From positions 124,001 through 188,000 of the forward strand of contig SWDT01000006.1 in NCBI GenBank assembly GCA_009193035.1: DNA of 64,000 bases, read 5' to 3'. Shown here piece after piece: positions 35,301 to 48,124 of this stretch (its first letter is position 1; each line of letters opens with the position of its first letter). Below the pieces are notes generated by a model. The model searched no databases. It was not told the DNA's origin and saw only the letters and a program-made list of their open reading frames with translations. The position numbers were made by a program, and so were the translations under genes. Source of the stretch: Halicephalobus mephisto. Its lineage: Eukaryota; Nematoda; Chromadorea; Rhabditida; Panagrolaimidae.

Positions 35301-38300
35301 GATGGTCATTTTTTGTTTTCTCAGTTGCCAATCTAATTTGTATGCCAAAGAAATTTCTTAGTTTATTGAATAATCCGCTTTTAGGATTCTCTTCCTCGAT
35401 ATCAAGGATCGGCTTCATCGACTCCGGTTCCGTTCGGCTCTGGCAACCGCGCCGAGACTCCAGCCTTCCCTGTAGCCAACAGAGAGACCCCCCTCCCCTT
35501 CCACCCCTTGCTCTACCAAGGGGCTTCCGGGGATCAAGCTCCGGCCACTGGGGCTTCTGCCGGCTACAACAACGCTATCACTCATAGGTTTGTTCTTTTG
35601 TCGGAACTGATTTTGAAGAAGTTATTACAGATCGGGTTCCCCTCGTTCCATGTACTTTGGCCAAAGCAGAAGATCCTCGATGACTTCTATCGGTTGGTTC
35701 AGTTTCATTACATTGAATTAAACGACTAAGCAAACAGTGGATTTTTTGGAAGTACAAAAATTCATTGAACAATTTTCGTTTTGAGAGTTCTGAATTAATT
35801 ATTTTTTTAAATATTATTTTTTAATTTCTGAAAATTAATTAAAAATACACATTGCGATTCGAAAAATTCTTTAATTGAGAAATTACTCATGGAATAACGA
35901 TGAAACGATTTGGAACTTTTCCAACGAAATTTTTTAAATGTATTTTTTTGTTCTGGAGAAATTCATTGGTTGCTTGGTCCTTGAACATAAATTTAATTCA
36001 CAAATAACCAGTCCAGCTATTTCGCTGAAATTGTTTATTTTTAATTTCCTAATCTCAATGAGTCTTCTGAGAATTGTATTGTTTTTCTCAAAGTAGGGTC
36101 CTCAAGGCAGTTTTTTGTTTTTTATTCCCGAAAGTGTTAACAGAGAGCAGTGTTCTCGTCCTGTTTCCTTTGGTCAGTCGCCTGAGGCTGTCTTTGTTCC
36201 TCCAGGAAGTGTCTTTTGCGTGCCGATCTTCCATGAATAACTGATCCGAACAGAAATGTCCTTCTTTGGACATGTTTTATGGAAACAATTCTTCGTCCAT
36301 TTTCTTGTTGAAACCAATTTTGGAAGTCCATTTAGTTTATTTTTCATTCCCCCTGGTGTTTGTCAAATTTAATTGTTTTGGCACTTTGAACTTGTCCTTA
36401 ATTGAACCCCCTCGAGCAGTTGTTCCCCTGGCCAGCCGCCCAATCAACAATAGTCCCTTTGATCGATTTACAGGATGTTCTGATTTTTCCATAACACTTG
36501 ATCAACGACAGCTGTCCTCCAAAAACACGAAAAGCAAATTTATGGATGAAGAGATTGAGCAAAATTTTATGAAAAAATGTAAATTGACCTATGTTTACAG
36601 AAGCTCTTCTTCGCTTGAATGAAAAAGATGTTTCTGGTCTGTTCAAAAGAAACCTTTATTTTATTTTTGGGTACAGAACCTGATTGGTCACTTTTCTGAA
36701 ATTCGAGAAACTTGGATTCGAAAAAGTACATTTCCAGATGTTTTTGGATTTGTCCAGATGTCCGACTGGTGTTGTGGAAAAATTATTTCAGCAACTGGGA
36801 ATTTTGTTCCATCAAGAAAGTTCGAAATTATCGGGTCCAATGGGGCACTATCCAGATTCCTTCTTTGGAGAATAGGATAGTAACTAGGAAAATTAATTAC
36901 CCGTTTAGTTACTATTTTGATTATTTTTGCTCAAAAAAACTTGAATAATGTTTCGGATGAATGGAAAAGTGTCAAAACTAGTCACTATCCAGTCGGCCGC
37001 GGTCCCTGGGTTGTAACGCTTTCCGCTCGTTAGTTGCATCACGGTTGTAAACCATAATTTCCTGTCAAAATTTAAAAGAAAAATCGGCCCAGAGGGATGT
37101 TCAGGACTTAATCCTCCAACTTGCTGTCCCAAACGTTCCATTGGGTAAAGTTGCCTTAGGCGATCACATCCCGCAGATCCCAAATGTCGCCTCGTGCCAG
37201 CGGCTGTCCATTCCTCCCTCAGGAACAACTGTCCCGAAAACCTTTTTACCTTTCTCTTTCTGCAAAGGTCCTCATTGTTGACTGATCCAAGTTTCATCGA
37301 TTTTTCTCATTTTTTCTGGAGGAGTCAAGTCCGTCAAGTACCCTACTCTTGCGCTCTCGAGTCTTTTGTAATTGATTTTCCTGAAATTCTAGCTTGTCGT
37401 TTTTGTATTGATTTTCCCATGGGATGAGCTCGGAGGAGAAGCCCTCAGGGATCCCTGTCTCCATCACCAGGACTATTCCAATAAAACTAACTTCAACTCC
37501 GGCCAGAATCCCCGAAGTCCATATTAAAGAAGTGTCTCAACCGGAGGACTTGAGTGAAGCTTCAGAAGCTAGTCAAAGTGTAGCCCATATTATTCAAATA
37601 AGGAGACTCAATAGACCTAGCAGTATGTACCAGCCAAAAGTTCCCGAGGACTCTCAAAAACTCGAGGAGCCACAATTGCCGCTGGCGAAACCAACGACCC
37701 CGAAACTGGACATGCGGAAACAGGAAGAGAACGAATCCGCTGCCCACGTCCTGAAGGATTCCAACCTCATCGCGATCAAAGCAGTGGGAATTATTACGGA
37801 ATGCCCCGGGGACGTCGAATCCACGTCAGAAGAGGTCACTTCGTCAGGGAAAGTCGGAGTGGACATCAAGAAGCCGGTGGAGAAGAAACCGTCCCTCCAG
37901 TCTGTGGAATCGGCTTCTTCCCAATTCGACGTTTCTGAGATTCCTCTTGACTTGGTCGAAGTCAAGAATCCTGATGAGGAAATTGAACCATCTGAAGTCA
38001 AACAAGACGTGGAAAATGTGAATTTAGATGAGCCTCCGGCAGACACAATAATGGTCCAGGAATATGAAAAAGAAACATCGAATGAAGCCAACTTGCCACA
38101 GACGGCTTCAGCCCCGGTTCTGAGTGCAGAGACCTCCAGAGAACGGGAGATTTTTGAGAAAGTCGAGCACGCTGGGAGGTCAAAGACCCCTTCTCCGGAG
38201 GAAAGACAGGAAGAAGGAGGGTCTGCGGGACCATTCGAAGAGAAAAATGAAAAAGAAGAAGCTACGGAAAGAAATGAAATTATAGAAAACCCATCTCAAG

Positions 38301-41300
38301 AACCTCCAATTGAAGAGAAAGTTAAAAAAGAAGAAACTGCTTCAGAAGAAAAAATTGAAGTTGTTAAAGAACCCGCTGTGGAAACAGTACGAGAATCTCC
38401 TGAAGTCATTCGTGATTCTGATGCCAAAATTGGAGAAGTAGATGAGGACCCTGTTCTTCCAGAAGCTTCAGAAATTGCTGTAGAACAGAAATCTGAAGAA
38501 ACTAAAAAGGAAGATTCAGAGGCTGTAATTACTCCCCAATCTTCAGAAATTACTGTAGACCAGAAACCTGAAGAGATTAAGCAAGAAGATTCAACAGTTG
38601 CACCTATTCCAGAAGCTTCAGAAACGACTGTAGAACAGAAATCCGAGGAAATTGTTGAAGAAATTAAAAAAGAAGATTCAACAATTGTAGCTACTTCACA
38701 GTCCTCAGAAACTACTGTAGAACAGAAACCCGAGGAAATTCCTGAAGAAACTAAAAAAGAAGATTCAGCAGTTGTATCTATTCCGGAACCTTCAGAACCT
38801 CCTCAGGAATCAGCTCCAATAATGGAAGAACCATGTTCTAACGTTGAGGAAACTCCCTCAATAGCCCCAGAACAGCCGACAGAATCCGAAACGGAGTCAA
38901 AGGAAAAACTGGATCCGATCGACGATCCAGATCACCCTGAGTACCGACCGATAATCCATCAACAAAGTTTCGAGATTCCGATAATTTTTGATAACACTCC
39001 CAATTCCTTGACTCAGCGGGCTGAGTCACTTCAGAAGCGATTACAGGAGGAATTGGAGGAAGAAGAACACGAAGACTATCCTGTTCCTATTCCTGTGGAG
39101 ACAGAAGGCACAGAGGTCGAGATTCCTGTTCACCCTGAGGCCGAAAACGAGAAACCAAGTGCTGCAATTCTGGAATCTCAATACGAACCAGCCAATGAAG
39201 AAGGTTTGGGTGTTCTGGAAGAGGAAAAGAAAGAAGTTGTTTCTGGAGATGAGGTTTCTGCCACTGAAGTAACCAAAAAAGAAGAAAAAGTTAATGAAAA
39301 AGAAAAACCAGAATTGGAGGATTCTGAAGCAAAAACTTCTAAAATTTTGGTTGAAGAAAAGCCACCAGAAGAACCGAAGACTGGTGTTGTGATCACAGAT
39401 GACATTCTTAAAGAGGAAATTAAAGAATCGGAAACTGTTCCAGAAACTGACATCGTTGAAACCACGACCGTTGTTCCGGGATTTGAAATTAAAGAAGAAT
39501 CTGAAATTCCTCCGATTGACGAAACTCCAATTGAAGTCGACAAAGAAGAACCAATCGAAGTTTCTGAGAAGATCGAGGAAGAAGATGGCTTCGTTTTTGT
39601 GTCTTCAGATACTCCACTCGATGAAGTCAAAGTTCAACAAGAGAAAGAACAGCAGCAGACAGCTCCGGTTGTGCAAACTGTCCCGGAAACCTCGAAGGAA
39701 GAGGAAAAAGAACCTGTTCAAGAATCCGAGGACAAGAAAGAAGAGAAAACACAATCTCCAGGTGACATTCAACTAGTAGAAATGAAGCCTACTGAGAAAT
39801 CTCCCCCTAAAGAAGCCTCTGAACCATCTCCGGAACCAAGTTTCGTGATGGTTCCTGCAGTCCAGCGTCTGACTCAGGAAGAGAAATCCGAGTCCGTCAC
39901 TAAAGTCCAGGAAACTGAATCGAAAACAGCACCATTGGCGAAGGAGGAATCTCTGGAGCCGAAAGAACCGTCTCCGGTCAAGCAGATGATTGAGAGGAAG
40001 GACTCCTTTGACGTCTCCAATATGAAAAAAGATTCTACTGAAGAGAAACCCAAGATCCCAGAATCATCAATTCAAGTCAAAAGTCGGGTCATCCCTCAAA
40101 TCGTCGAGACGAGACCGGAATTGGATCCGGACGACATCGACATTGTCATTGAAGAAGCAGAGCCCGAGGATAAATATCCAGTGACCCTCAGGAAACATAA
40201 ACAAGAAAAAGAATCCTCGGGTTATCTGGCTGCAGAGGAAACGAGGGAAGGCACCCCGAGGCCCGTGGTGGCCGTGGCCCCGACCTCCAGGATCGAGGAG
40301 GTCAAGGAAAAGGAGGAAAAACCAGCCCCTCAGGAACCCGTAGTGAGGAAAACTAGCGTCATCAGGACAGACGACAATGACGACAGTGAAGCTCCGTTGA
40401 TCAGAGTCAAGAGGAAGGAGTTGACAACTGAATTCGACGTCTACAAGGATGAGAACCCACAACCACCCCAAGACCACGGTTTCATCATCAAAAAGGAAGT
40501 TTTAGACGAATCTGAAGAGATTGCTCAAAAGTACCGCGATCGGGAGGCGAAGCTGAAAGAAAGACTCGCGAGACAATCCACGAGTCCAGTGCAACTTGGT
40601 CCGAAGCAAAACTCAGCTCAGAAGTCCGTGGACGAATCTAAATTCTTTGCTAGGAAAGTTCACGAAGAACAACATAGACTCTCGCCTAAAAGGATAGTAA
40701 TAAGCAATCAAGTTCCTCCAACAACGGCGATCCACACGGATCTACGGGAGGCTAATCAGGAATTCACCCACTCCCCTAAGAGTCCCTCTCCATCTAGAAC
40801 CGAAGAAAGTCTTTCTCCAAGAACTCTCACTAGAATCCATAATTTGAATGTTATATTTGAAAACGGGAGGTCATTCGGTAAGCTGGACTGGTTAAAAACA
40901 CTAATCAACCAAAATAGTCGAGAACTTTTTACAATAACTTTGTCTTTCAGATGGAGGTGAGGTTATCCACCACCACCCAGTCTTTGTCAAGGACACTTCC
41001 AAGTACTGGTACAAACCTAACATTTCAAGAGAAGATGGTGGGTTTTTCAACCATTTCCTCCAGGAATTTTATATGAATAACTTATTTTTCAGCGATCAAC
41101 ATGTTGCGGGACAAACCCCCAGGCACATTTGTTGTTCGTGACTCCAATTCATTCCCTGGGGCATTTGGACTTGCATTGAAGGTTTCCAAACCGCCAGAGG
41201 GAGTTCCTGCTGGTGACGGGACAGAGCTGGTCAGACACTTCTTGATTGAGCCCTCTCCGAAGGGAGTCAAACTGAAAGGGTGCAACAACGAACCTGTCTT

Positions 41301-41986
41301 CGGAACGCTGGCCGCTCTCGTCTATCAGCACAGCATTACACCCATGGCTCTTCCTTGTAGATTAATCCTGCCGGAATACGACCCTGCTTCGACTCCGGAA
41401 CACCTAAATGCAGCTCAAGCGTTGTTGGAACAAGGAGCAGGTTAGTTTAAGAAACCATGTATCAATTTTGATCAATTTATTCAGCTTGTAACGTCAGCTA
41501 CATCTACTCCTTCGACACTGAATCTCTCACTGGTCCAGAAGCCGTCAGGAAAACGGTCCGAGAGGCGTTTGAGCAATTCGCCAGAGGAACGATCAGAGCG
41601 GTAAATGTCCATTTCAAAGTAAGCTCTCAGGGCATCACTTTGACGGACAACACTCGCTCGTTATTCTTCAGAAGGCACTACCCTGTACAATCTGTAATTT
41701 TTGCTGGTATCGATCCTGAAGATAGAAAGTAAGTCCTGTGGTTCTATTTCGATATATGAATTCTCTGTTTAGATGGGACAACAACAGCGTCGCTGCTCTT
41801 CCTCCGACTTACGTAAGACAAGCTAGAGTCTTCGGATTCGTGGCTCGTAAAGTAAATTCCCAACCAGATAATGCTTGTCACATTTTCGCCGAGCTGGATC
41901 CAGAACAACCAGCAAGTGCCGTGGTGAACTTCATCACCAAGGTCATGATGGGTCAGCATCAGCGGATGAAAACGCTCCCTCAATGA
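23301..41986 (+). CDS. tns-1: Tensin, long form (PTP-like, C2, SH2 and PTB domains)
   Basis: Fourteen exons: 23301-23505, 23611-24059, 29078-29225, 29757-30096, 30206-30448, 30690-31075, 32565-34459, 35385-35587, 35631-35692, 37449-40877, 40951-41037, 41093-41440, 41485-41728, 41773-41986. Lengths sum to exactly 2,751 codons with agreeing phases. Order: basic/Ser-rich N-terminus; PTP-like domain (about 255-370, YTQIAARII..., HCKGWRSR loop at 357-364); C2 domain with [13 protein letters not shown]; a long disordered region (about 500-2450) with Pro-rich motifs and Glu-rich repeats; SH2 ([41 protein letters not shown]); PTB. Tensins link integrin tails and tyrosine-phosphorylated proteins to actin at muscle and focal adhesions. 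AATAAA at 42185-42190. The 5-kb intron 2 (24060-29077) holds two foldback elements. The exact N-terminus is uncertain. Confidence 0.88.
26746..26874 (+). other. Candidate alternative first exon of tensin (or chance ORF)
   Basis: ATG opens a 42-residue frame, [20 protein letters not shown] and on, ending at 26874 in tensin intron 2. A GTAGAA donor-like site after residue 34 (FLLL) would be phase-compatible with exon 29078. Support is weak: it rests on frame and phase only. Confidence 0.2.
27335..27367 (+). other. Candidate alternative first exon of tensin
   Basis: ATG at 27335 gives [11 protein letters not shown] followed by a GT donor (27368) in phase 0, matching exon 29078. TTTATAATC and AT-rich promoter-like sequence lie just upstream. 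It would yield a tensin with a short N-terminus directly before the PTP-like domain. Confidence 0.35.
27430..27703. mobile_element. MITE-C: 274-bp foldback element with nested inverted repeat
   Basis: Perfect 18-bp terminal inverted repeats, TTGACTAATATGTAAATT at 27430-27447 and its complement at 27686-27703. Inside is a second inverted pair, TTTCCACTCAGGACC near 27471 against GGTCCTGGGTGGAAA near 27580, and a diverged direct copy (TTTCCACTCAAGACCGG) near 27620. It is non-coding and lies in tensin intron 2. Confidence 0.7.
28020..28174. mobile_element. MITE-D copy 1 (155 bp)
   Basis: Terminal inverted repeats match 19/20: ATACACAAAAAATGCAACTT on the left and the complement of ATACACAAAAAACGCAACTT on the right. 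The core (TGACAAATGGAAATCGTCAC onward) recurs in inverted orientation at 52494-52641. It lies in tensin intron 2. Confidence 0.75.
34941..35005 (+). pseudogene. tRNA-Glu-like relic
   Basis: TAGATTAGTGG resembles a tRNA A box, TTTCTGCCTTTTACGGAG an anticodon arm (loop CTTTTAC), and GGGTTCGATTC a B box, but the T-stem 3' half is replaced by a T run. It lies in a tensin intron. It is best read as a degenerate tRNA or tRNA-derived fragment rather than a working gene. Confidence 0.3.
37424..41986 (+). CDS. tns-1: Tensin, short form starting at an internal ATG
   Basis: ATG 37424 (MSSEEKPSG) opens the 3.4-kb exon in the same frame as the long form. The long form would enter 25 nt later at acceptor CCCTCAG (AG 37447-37448). 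Upstream of 37424 the frame is closed (in-frame TGA), so this ATG is only used if transcription starts in the preceding intron. The predicted 1,448-aa protein keeps the acidic Glu-rich region, SH2 and PTB but lacks the PTP-like and C2 domains, like short tensin forms in other animals. Confidence 0.55.
38468..38791 (+). repeat. Four tandem Glu-rich repeats within tensin
   Basis: Coding repeats at 38468-38542 and 38543-38617 (25 aa each), then 38618-38704 and 38705-38791 (29 aa each). The core is [12 protein letters not shown]...KKEDS, with variants [11 protein letters not shown] and [11 protein letters not shown]. The last two units share a 4-residue insertion (VEEI / PEET), indicating recent internal duplication. 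Confidence 0.85.
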
Positions 41987-44429
41987 CCCTAGTCCTTATC
42001 CTGCTCAATATTCTCCCAGATTACATGGTGCTGAGTCCTTCACCAAGCTGCCTTACCGTTTATGTTATTTTGTAATCAAAAGTGCTAAATTTGATGCATT
42101 TCCTATTTTAGCAATAAGTGCGTAATTATTGTGCAGATACTTTTGTTTCGAAAGAGTTGGATTCTATATTGTTTGGACAGACTGAATAAACATCATCAAT
42201 TGAATTTAACAAGAACACATGTAGAGCGAATGCATTCCTCGGTCATCCGGATTCTGAAGCTCCCTGGGAGTGATTTATGATCCCAGGACGAGAATAGAGT
42301 CAATTCTGTTATCCTCTGGTGTTTGCTGTGGATTTGTTTGTACAGGACATGGGATTTTATTCAAATTGGAGGTTGAGTGCAAGTAAAGAGAAATCTTAGG
42401 CAGTTACATATCTAATTAATGACGAATCCAAAGCTCTTGAATAACGTCCATGTAATTTTTTATTTTGAATCCCTCAGAAATCCATAATTATGAAATTTCG
42501 ATGAAAATTCATGTTCAAAGTTTGTGGTTTCTCCTACTCCTCGGAAATCCCACCTTTGTCCCGTGGATCGAATAAAGATTACTTCGTGACAGTTGTCCCC
42601 TTAGGCTCCTCGGCATTGTGTTTACCTTGGGGCATTGATTGCCGGGACGACCACTGATCCCTCGGTCACGAGTGTGCTTTCCATTTTTTGTGTTCTGAAA
42701 ATCTGGCCAGATTTGTCCGCAACAAGACAGGTGAAAACTGGCCATTCATGTTTTGTGGATAAGTCCAGTTTCCTGAAAATCCAACTTCCGTTTTCTTTCA
42801 GTTGGATGAACTCAGACTTTGACTTTTCGGAAAACATTATTTGGCACGTTTCGGGTATTCCGGGTCCCAGTTCGCTCCGGGTCACTTCCAGCGGGTTTCG
42901 TAATCAGAGAAGGTGGAAACAGGCCCCGGGGGAACGGGTGGTTTGTGGATTTTGGGAATTTTGCACTTTAAAAAGAGCGAAGATTGAGGATAATGTCGGG
43001 GAACTTTAGTTTCTTCCGGGTGATTTTCAAAGTCCGGCTATGTTTAAATTGACACAAATCCTAAATCCATTATTTTAGAATCGTTTAAATGTGAAACTTA
43101 TTTGTAAAATTCGAAAATTACCAAAGGGAATTTAATGTTTTTGAGTGGGAATTTCTAAAAGTCAGAAAATCCACAGGGAACGTATTGCGGGGGATATTTT
43201 TAGTTACATTCCTGACATTCTCTGTGAATTTATGATTTCCACCCGAACTCCCCCAAGTAGCTTCACAACCACCCCTGCTTTTTTATTATCCTATTTGTTC
43301 AAACTACCGAGGATAAATCACCTCTTCCCAGACGCATAACTGAGAAACTCAAAAAACAACAAAGTTTTGTTTTTTCCGAAATTCAGAAACCTAAAATCGT
43401 TAGAATTCCTTTTGGGCATTTTTAGACTTCTTGGAATTTCGAAGGCGGACTCCCCTCAACACGCACCCACATCCCTCTTTGATTTTTTCTGATTTTTGTC
43501 CTCGATTGTCTTCAACGACGTCGTCAGGTCGTTTTCACGTCCGACCTCCACTGTTCCTGGTTTGTTTGTTTTTGACAGGGCCGCGCAGAGGAGAGCTAGC
43601 ATGAAACTCTATTTTTTCCGGTGGGCGAGAGCTTTGGCCAAAACATGATTCAACAAAAACTTCAAATCTCGAAAAAAATTTTTTCAATTTGTAATTCATT
43701 GTTTATTTCCTATAAAAGGTTCCATATTTGTCTTTTTTGTTCGAAATCCAGAAGTCACGTGTGATTTTTTGATTTTTTATTCCGGAAAAAATAGTTCAAA
43801 ATTCGACTGTCAATTTTCAGTTTGATTTGGATTTTATTCAATATTTGATTTTTGTTTTCCTTTTTTCGTTATTGGCTTTTTTGTGGTCGATTTTTTGCTT
43901 CGGAGACCGAACAAGAAGCTCAAATTTCTGTTTTATCCCGTCGGGCAAGTGTGGACGAATTTGGTTCCTGTGATTTTCGTTTGTCCAAAAAACGTCATTT
44001 TTGGCGTGAATTTTGTTTTTCGTCGTTTCCAATTCAGATTATTTTAATCATTTTTGATAAATTTAAATGTTTTAAAGGAAGTTAATATATCAATCTTGAA
44101 TAATTTTCGGGTTTTATGACGTTATTCCTCTGGAAAGTGAACATTGATAAAACTTTCGACACTTGTCTGAGTCATTGTGCGTGTTCATCTTTCTGAGAAG
44201 TATTGAGTACATTTCGATTATTATAAATTGTTTTTCGATATTTTTCCCTAAAGGAAGCAATTTTAATTGGACCAAAGTCCACACATGAGTTATGTCGTGT
44301 TTTGTAATTAGTTGAGTAAGTACATAATGCATTTTTAATTCCACTAAGTTGTTTTTTAATCAAATCAGATAAACACGCGAAATTCCATATACCAGACGTT
44401 AAAAATTGTATTTTTTCTGATCTGTGTTC

Positions 44430-45010
44430 CGTTTTATCAAAGTCGACAATCAAAATTCGAGGTTAAAATTTGGACTTTCCGTGTTGGGATAGACTCCCAA
44501 GTCATGTTTGGATTCGGAAGTTCAGATATTAAGTTCAAACTATTGATTTAGATAACTTTTTGAAATAGAAAAATCCGTGAATACTGTTTCAGAGCGAAAA
44601 GTCCAAATTTCGATCTCGAACTCTGATCGCCACCTCTGATAAAATAGTACTTCGTATTATCCAAGTCAACCGTCAAAGTTCGAGGTCAAAATTTGGATTG
44701 TTCGTGTTAATTAATTTTAAATTTTCCTATTTCGAAAAGCTGTGTTCTATTTTACCTAACTTTTCTCGATCCAGACTTGACTTATGAGTTGTGTATTAAC
44801 ACGAAGAACCCATGCTTCGTATTTTCCAAGTCAACCGTCCAAGTTCGAGGTCGGAATTTGGATTGTTCGTATTAAAACGTAACTTATGATTCATATTTGG
44901 ATTAGAAAAATCTCCTGTTTCAACTATCAATTTAGATAAAACTAATTCTTAAAAAATTCATAAATGTCTTTTAACACGAAAAATCCAAACTTCAGCTTTG
45001 AATTCTGAGT
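44430..45010. repeat. Tandem array of three foldback units
   Basis: Each unit opens with AAGTTCGAGGTCAAAATTTG or a close variant (about 44451, 44676, 44841) and closes with an inverted partner such as GCGAAAAGTCCAAATTTCGA (44594), TTAACACGAAGAACC (44796) or TTAACACGAAAAATCCAAAC (44971). Units two and three also share direct upstream sequence (CTTCGTATTTTCCAAGTCAA type) at a period of about 165 bp. Confidence 0.65.
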
Positions 45011-48000
45011 CCCGATTTCGACATACGGAACACAAAGTACTGTTTTTCAGGAATTCGTTTTTGTGTAATTTTAGTAATTTTTTTTATTTAAAATTAAGCA
45101 AATTTTTCGTGTCCATTGCAGTTGTTCAATCGGTTCTTTGAAACATTGATCAGAAACAAATAACAAAGTACTAAGCTTTTCGGATTTTAAGGATTATCTT
45201 TTTTCAGAAAGGTGTTTATCAAAATTGAATTACAAATTCTGAACACACGTTTGAAACTCATCAAAAATGATGTAAAAAGTCATGGGTGAACTTTTGAATT
45301 AATTAAAATTACTTTTTTGACGGATAGTGATTATTTTCGAATTATTTTAAACTCTATAATTGTCTCTTTTCGATGATGACATCGACCAGTTGGATAGGAT
45401 TCTGGTTGGCGTTGTCTGGTAAAAATTCAGTTTTTTCAATGTCGTATTAATTCAAGCCTCTCCCGCAATCGAGGTCATTATGGTCACGTCAGTTTCACTG
45501 TGGGTCTGAATTCAGTTTCCGATTTCCGCGAGAACAACACGGATTATCTTGTTCCCTATCCGTCGTTGTGGACGTGATTTATTCCAATCAACAAGCCCCA
45601 CTCCCTCACGTTTTTATTTTTCAATCAATTGACGTTTTTGCTTCCTGGAACCTGCAGGGATTTAACCCTCTCTCAGAAATCCCAGGATTAACCGAAATTA
45701 GTTTAAGGGATAAGTTTAAGATTATGACACTTTTTAATTGCCAGCAGACGATTAGAAACATAGGATTAACGTTTTTTAAATTAAAATTTGTCATTTTATA
45801 ATTTTTCGAAACAGATGTTTGTCTACAAAGTAGTAGATACAATTTGATTACATTTACTGCTTAGTTGTACCTCCGTGGGGGTGTTCTTGGGGGAATTGAC
45901 TGCGAGCTGTGGTTCTAGAATACGTGGTCTTGTTTATGGTTGTGACATTTGAATCTCGACTTACGTGACAGTACACCGAAGAGAGGAACCAAAAGACAAA
46001 TAGGATTTGTGACATTGTTGTTAAAACACCACAGAACTAATTTTAGATACAAAAACGCATAAATTTTCGTTAAAAAAATCCTTAATTCAATTCCACAATT
46101 ATTTTTTAAATTTTTTAAAAATCAAAGATATTTAAATTTAAAAAATGATTTTAATTAAGAAATAAATTAAAAAATTAACTCCGAAAAATGCGAAATTTGA
46201 TAGATTCTTGCATTTACAGAAAATATTCATAAATTTTTCGAGTCCTTTAATGACATGAATACGCTTACGGTAATGGAGGAAGTATGTTGAGAGAAAATGG
46301 AATAACAAATTTGCCGAAAAACCAGGAATGATGTGTCGTGGGATCTTCATCCATTTATGTTTTGTCATTTGGGGAATTTTCGACAAACTAAAACGTCGAA
46401 AAACACTCATACTGTGGTTTGAATGTTTTGTTTTTAATTTTGTGTTTCTACAGTAATTCCTGTGGTGGATTACTGGTCTGCAGCTGGGAACTTTGAATAA
46501 GCTTGTTTGACCTTTTGGTTGTGTTTAGTTTTATGCAATTGTCAATTATTTATCAGCTCATCTCGAGGGCTGTCTAGTCCCGTTTCTCAAATTTTCCGTC
46601 AATCCGATAATCCTGTCCTTGGATAAAGATTCATGGATTTAGGATTGCGTCAATATGAAGTTCAACTGTGTCTATTAATTTGTTTTTTGCCTGGAATCCA
46701 GAAGAACCAGATTAAATTTTTAAATTCACTTTTATAAAAAATTAAGATTATTATTCGGTTTTGCGTCGAGCAGAAAACTGTTTTCGTGCTTTTCTAAATG
46801 TCCCGAGGGCTGTCCCTGGAGGCCAGTCTGCCCTCGCGGACGGATTCTGGAGATTACCCAGGTGTCATGGATCTTCCTCGTGTTTCCCAAGAAACGACAA
46901 ATTTTTATTTTTCCTAATTTGCCTAAAGTCACATTGATCGGATTACAACTGTGACTAACGAAAGCAACTTTAATTAGGCCAAAGTTCCACCGTTTTCCAG
47001 CTAATCAAAAATATCTGTAATTTGTATTTTTTCTTTATTAGTTTCTCTTCTGGGACGAGAAAATTACACAAATGCACTAAATTTGATATACAAACACAAC
47101 AAGTTGTTGTTGATGAGTTATTTTGAGCGTTATTTTTTATTTTTGAGTATTCTTTAATACTTTCATATATAAACTTTAAAAAACGAGTATGGACGGGGGG
47201 TTTAGTGTCCTGTATATCCAGATTCAGGAGGTTCCAGATTTGCTTAGAATATGTTTATAAAAATTTAATTATAAAATAGTGTAAGATTACGAAATAAACT
47301 ACGGAAAATTGAAATTGTCACGTAAGCTATTGAATTTCTAAAATCTGAAGGCAATTTCGTAAGGAATTTCATATATGAGTTTTTAATAATAGTATTATGG
47401 CAGATTAAAAAAAATGAGAATATAAAATTTTTTTGGTTTTTAATTTTTCGTTTTTGCGTCAATTTTAATACTTATCTACAATTAAATGCTTTTTTGCTTT
47501 TGACAACTTCCTGCTTGGATTTCCAAAACGATGATCGAAAACGAAAAAATGCGGATCTGGACTTGTAGATTTCGAAGATTATCTTCTTCCAGAAAAACGG
47601 TTGACAAAATTGGATTAAATTCTGGATGTAATTTCGAAATTTACAAAAACGATAAAAATAATGTCGAAATTCTGATTTAACTAAAGTTACTTTTTTGAAA
47701 ATAATAAAATGTAAAAATTAACTATCCCACCTGTGTTTTGATCTTTAAAAATTTTAATTTTAATTGGGAAAAATGAAACTTGGACGAAATTTACCCAGAG
47801 GAAGTTGACAAAGACGAATTATAATTTTCTGTCCATTAGAAACTTCAAAAACGATGTTTGAAAACTTCAGGGAATTGACGCCATTTTTTCATTTGTTAAA
47901 AATTTTTAAATTCAAAAAATTTACTCAAGTCAATAGGTTAATGACGAATTGCCTTAGGGGATTTTTGTGTATTCTATCATTTAGTATTTTGTTTGCTCGT

Positions 48001-48116
48001 TTTTAGAAAGTAATTGAGTGATTTCATCATTTACAGTCCTGTCATCGGTCCCTTTTTGTATTCAGGAGAAAGTGAACTTGGCGTTGCCTCTGGCGCTCCT
48101 TCGCCGAGAGAGCACC

Positions 48117-48124
48117 TGACGTCA
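48117..48124. promoter_or_regulatory. CRE palindrome TGACGTCA in the gene desert
   Basis: A full cAMP-response-element palindrome within a GC-richer island (48060-48170), 5 kb upstream of an EGR-like gene. Related GACGTCGTCAG sites occur at 43517-43527 and 49184-49194. Regulatory use is inference. Confidence 0.3.
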
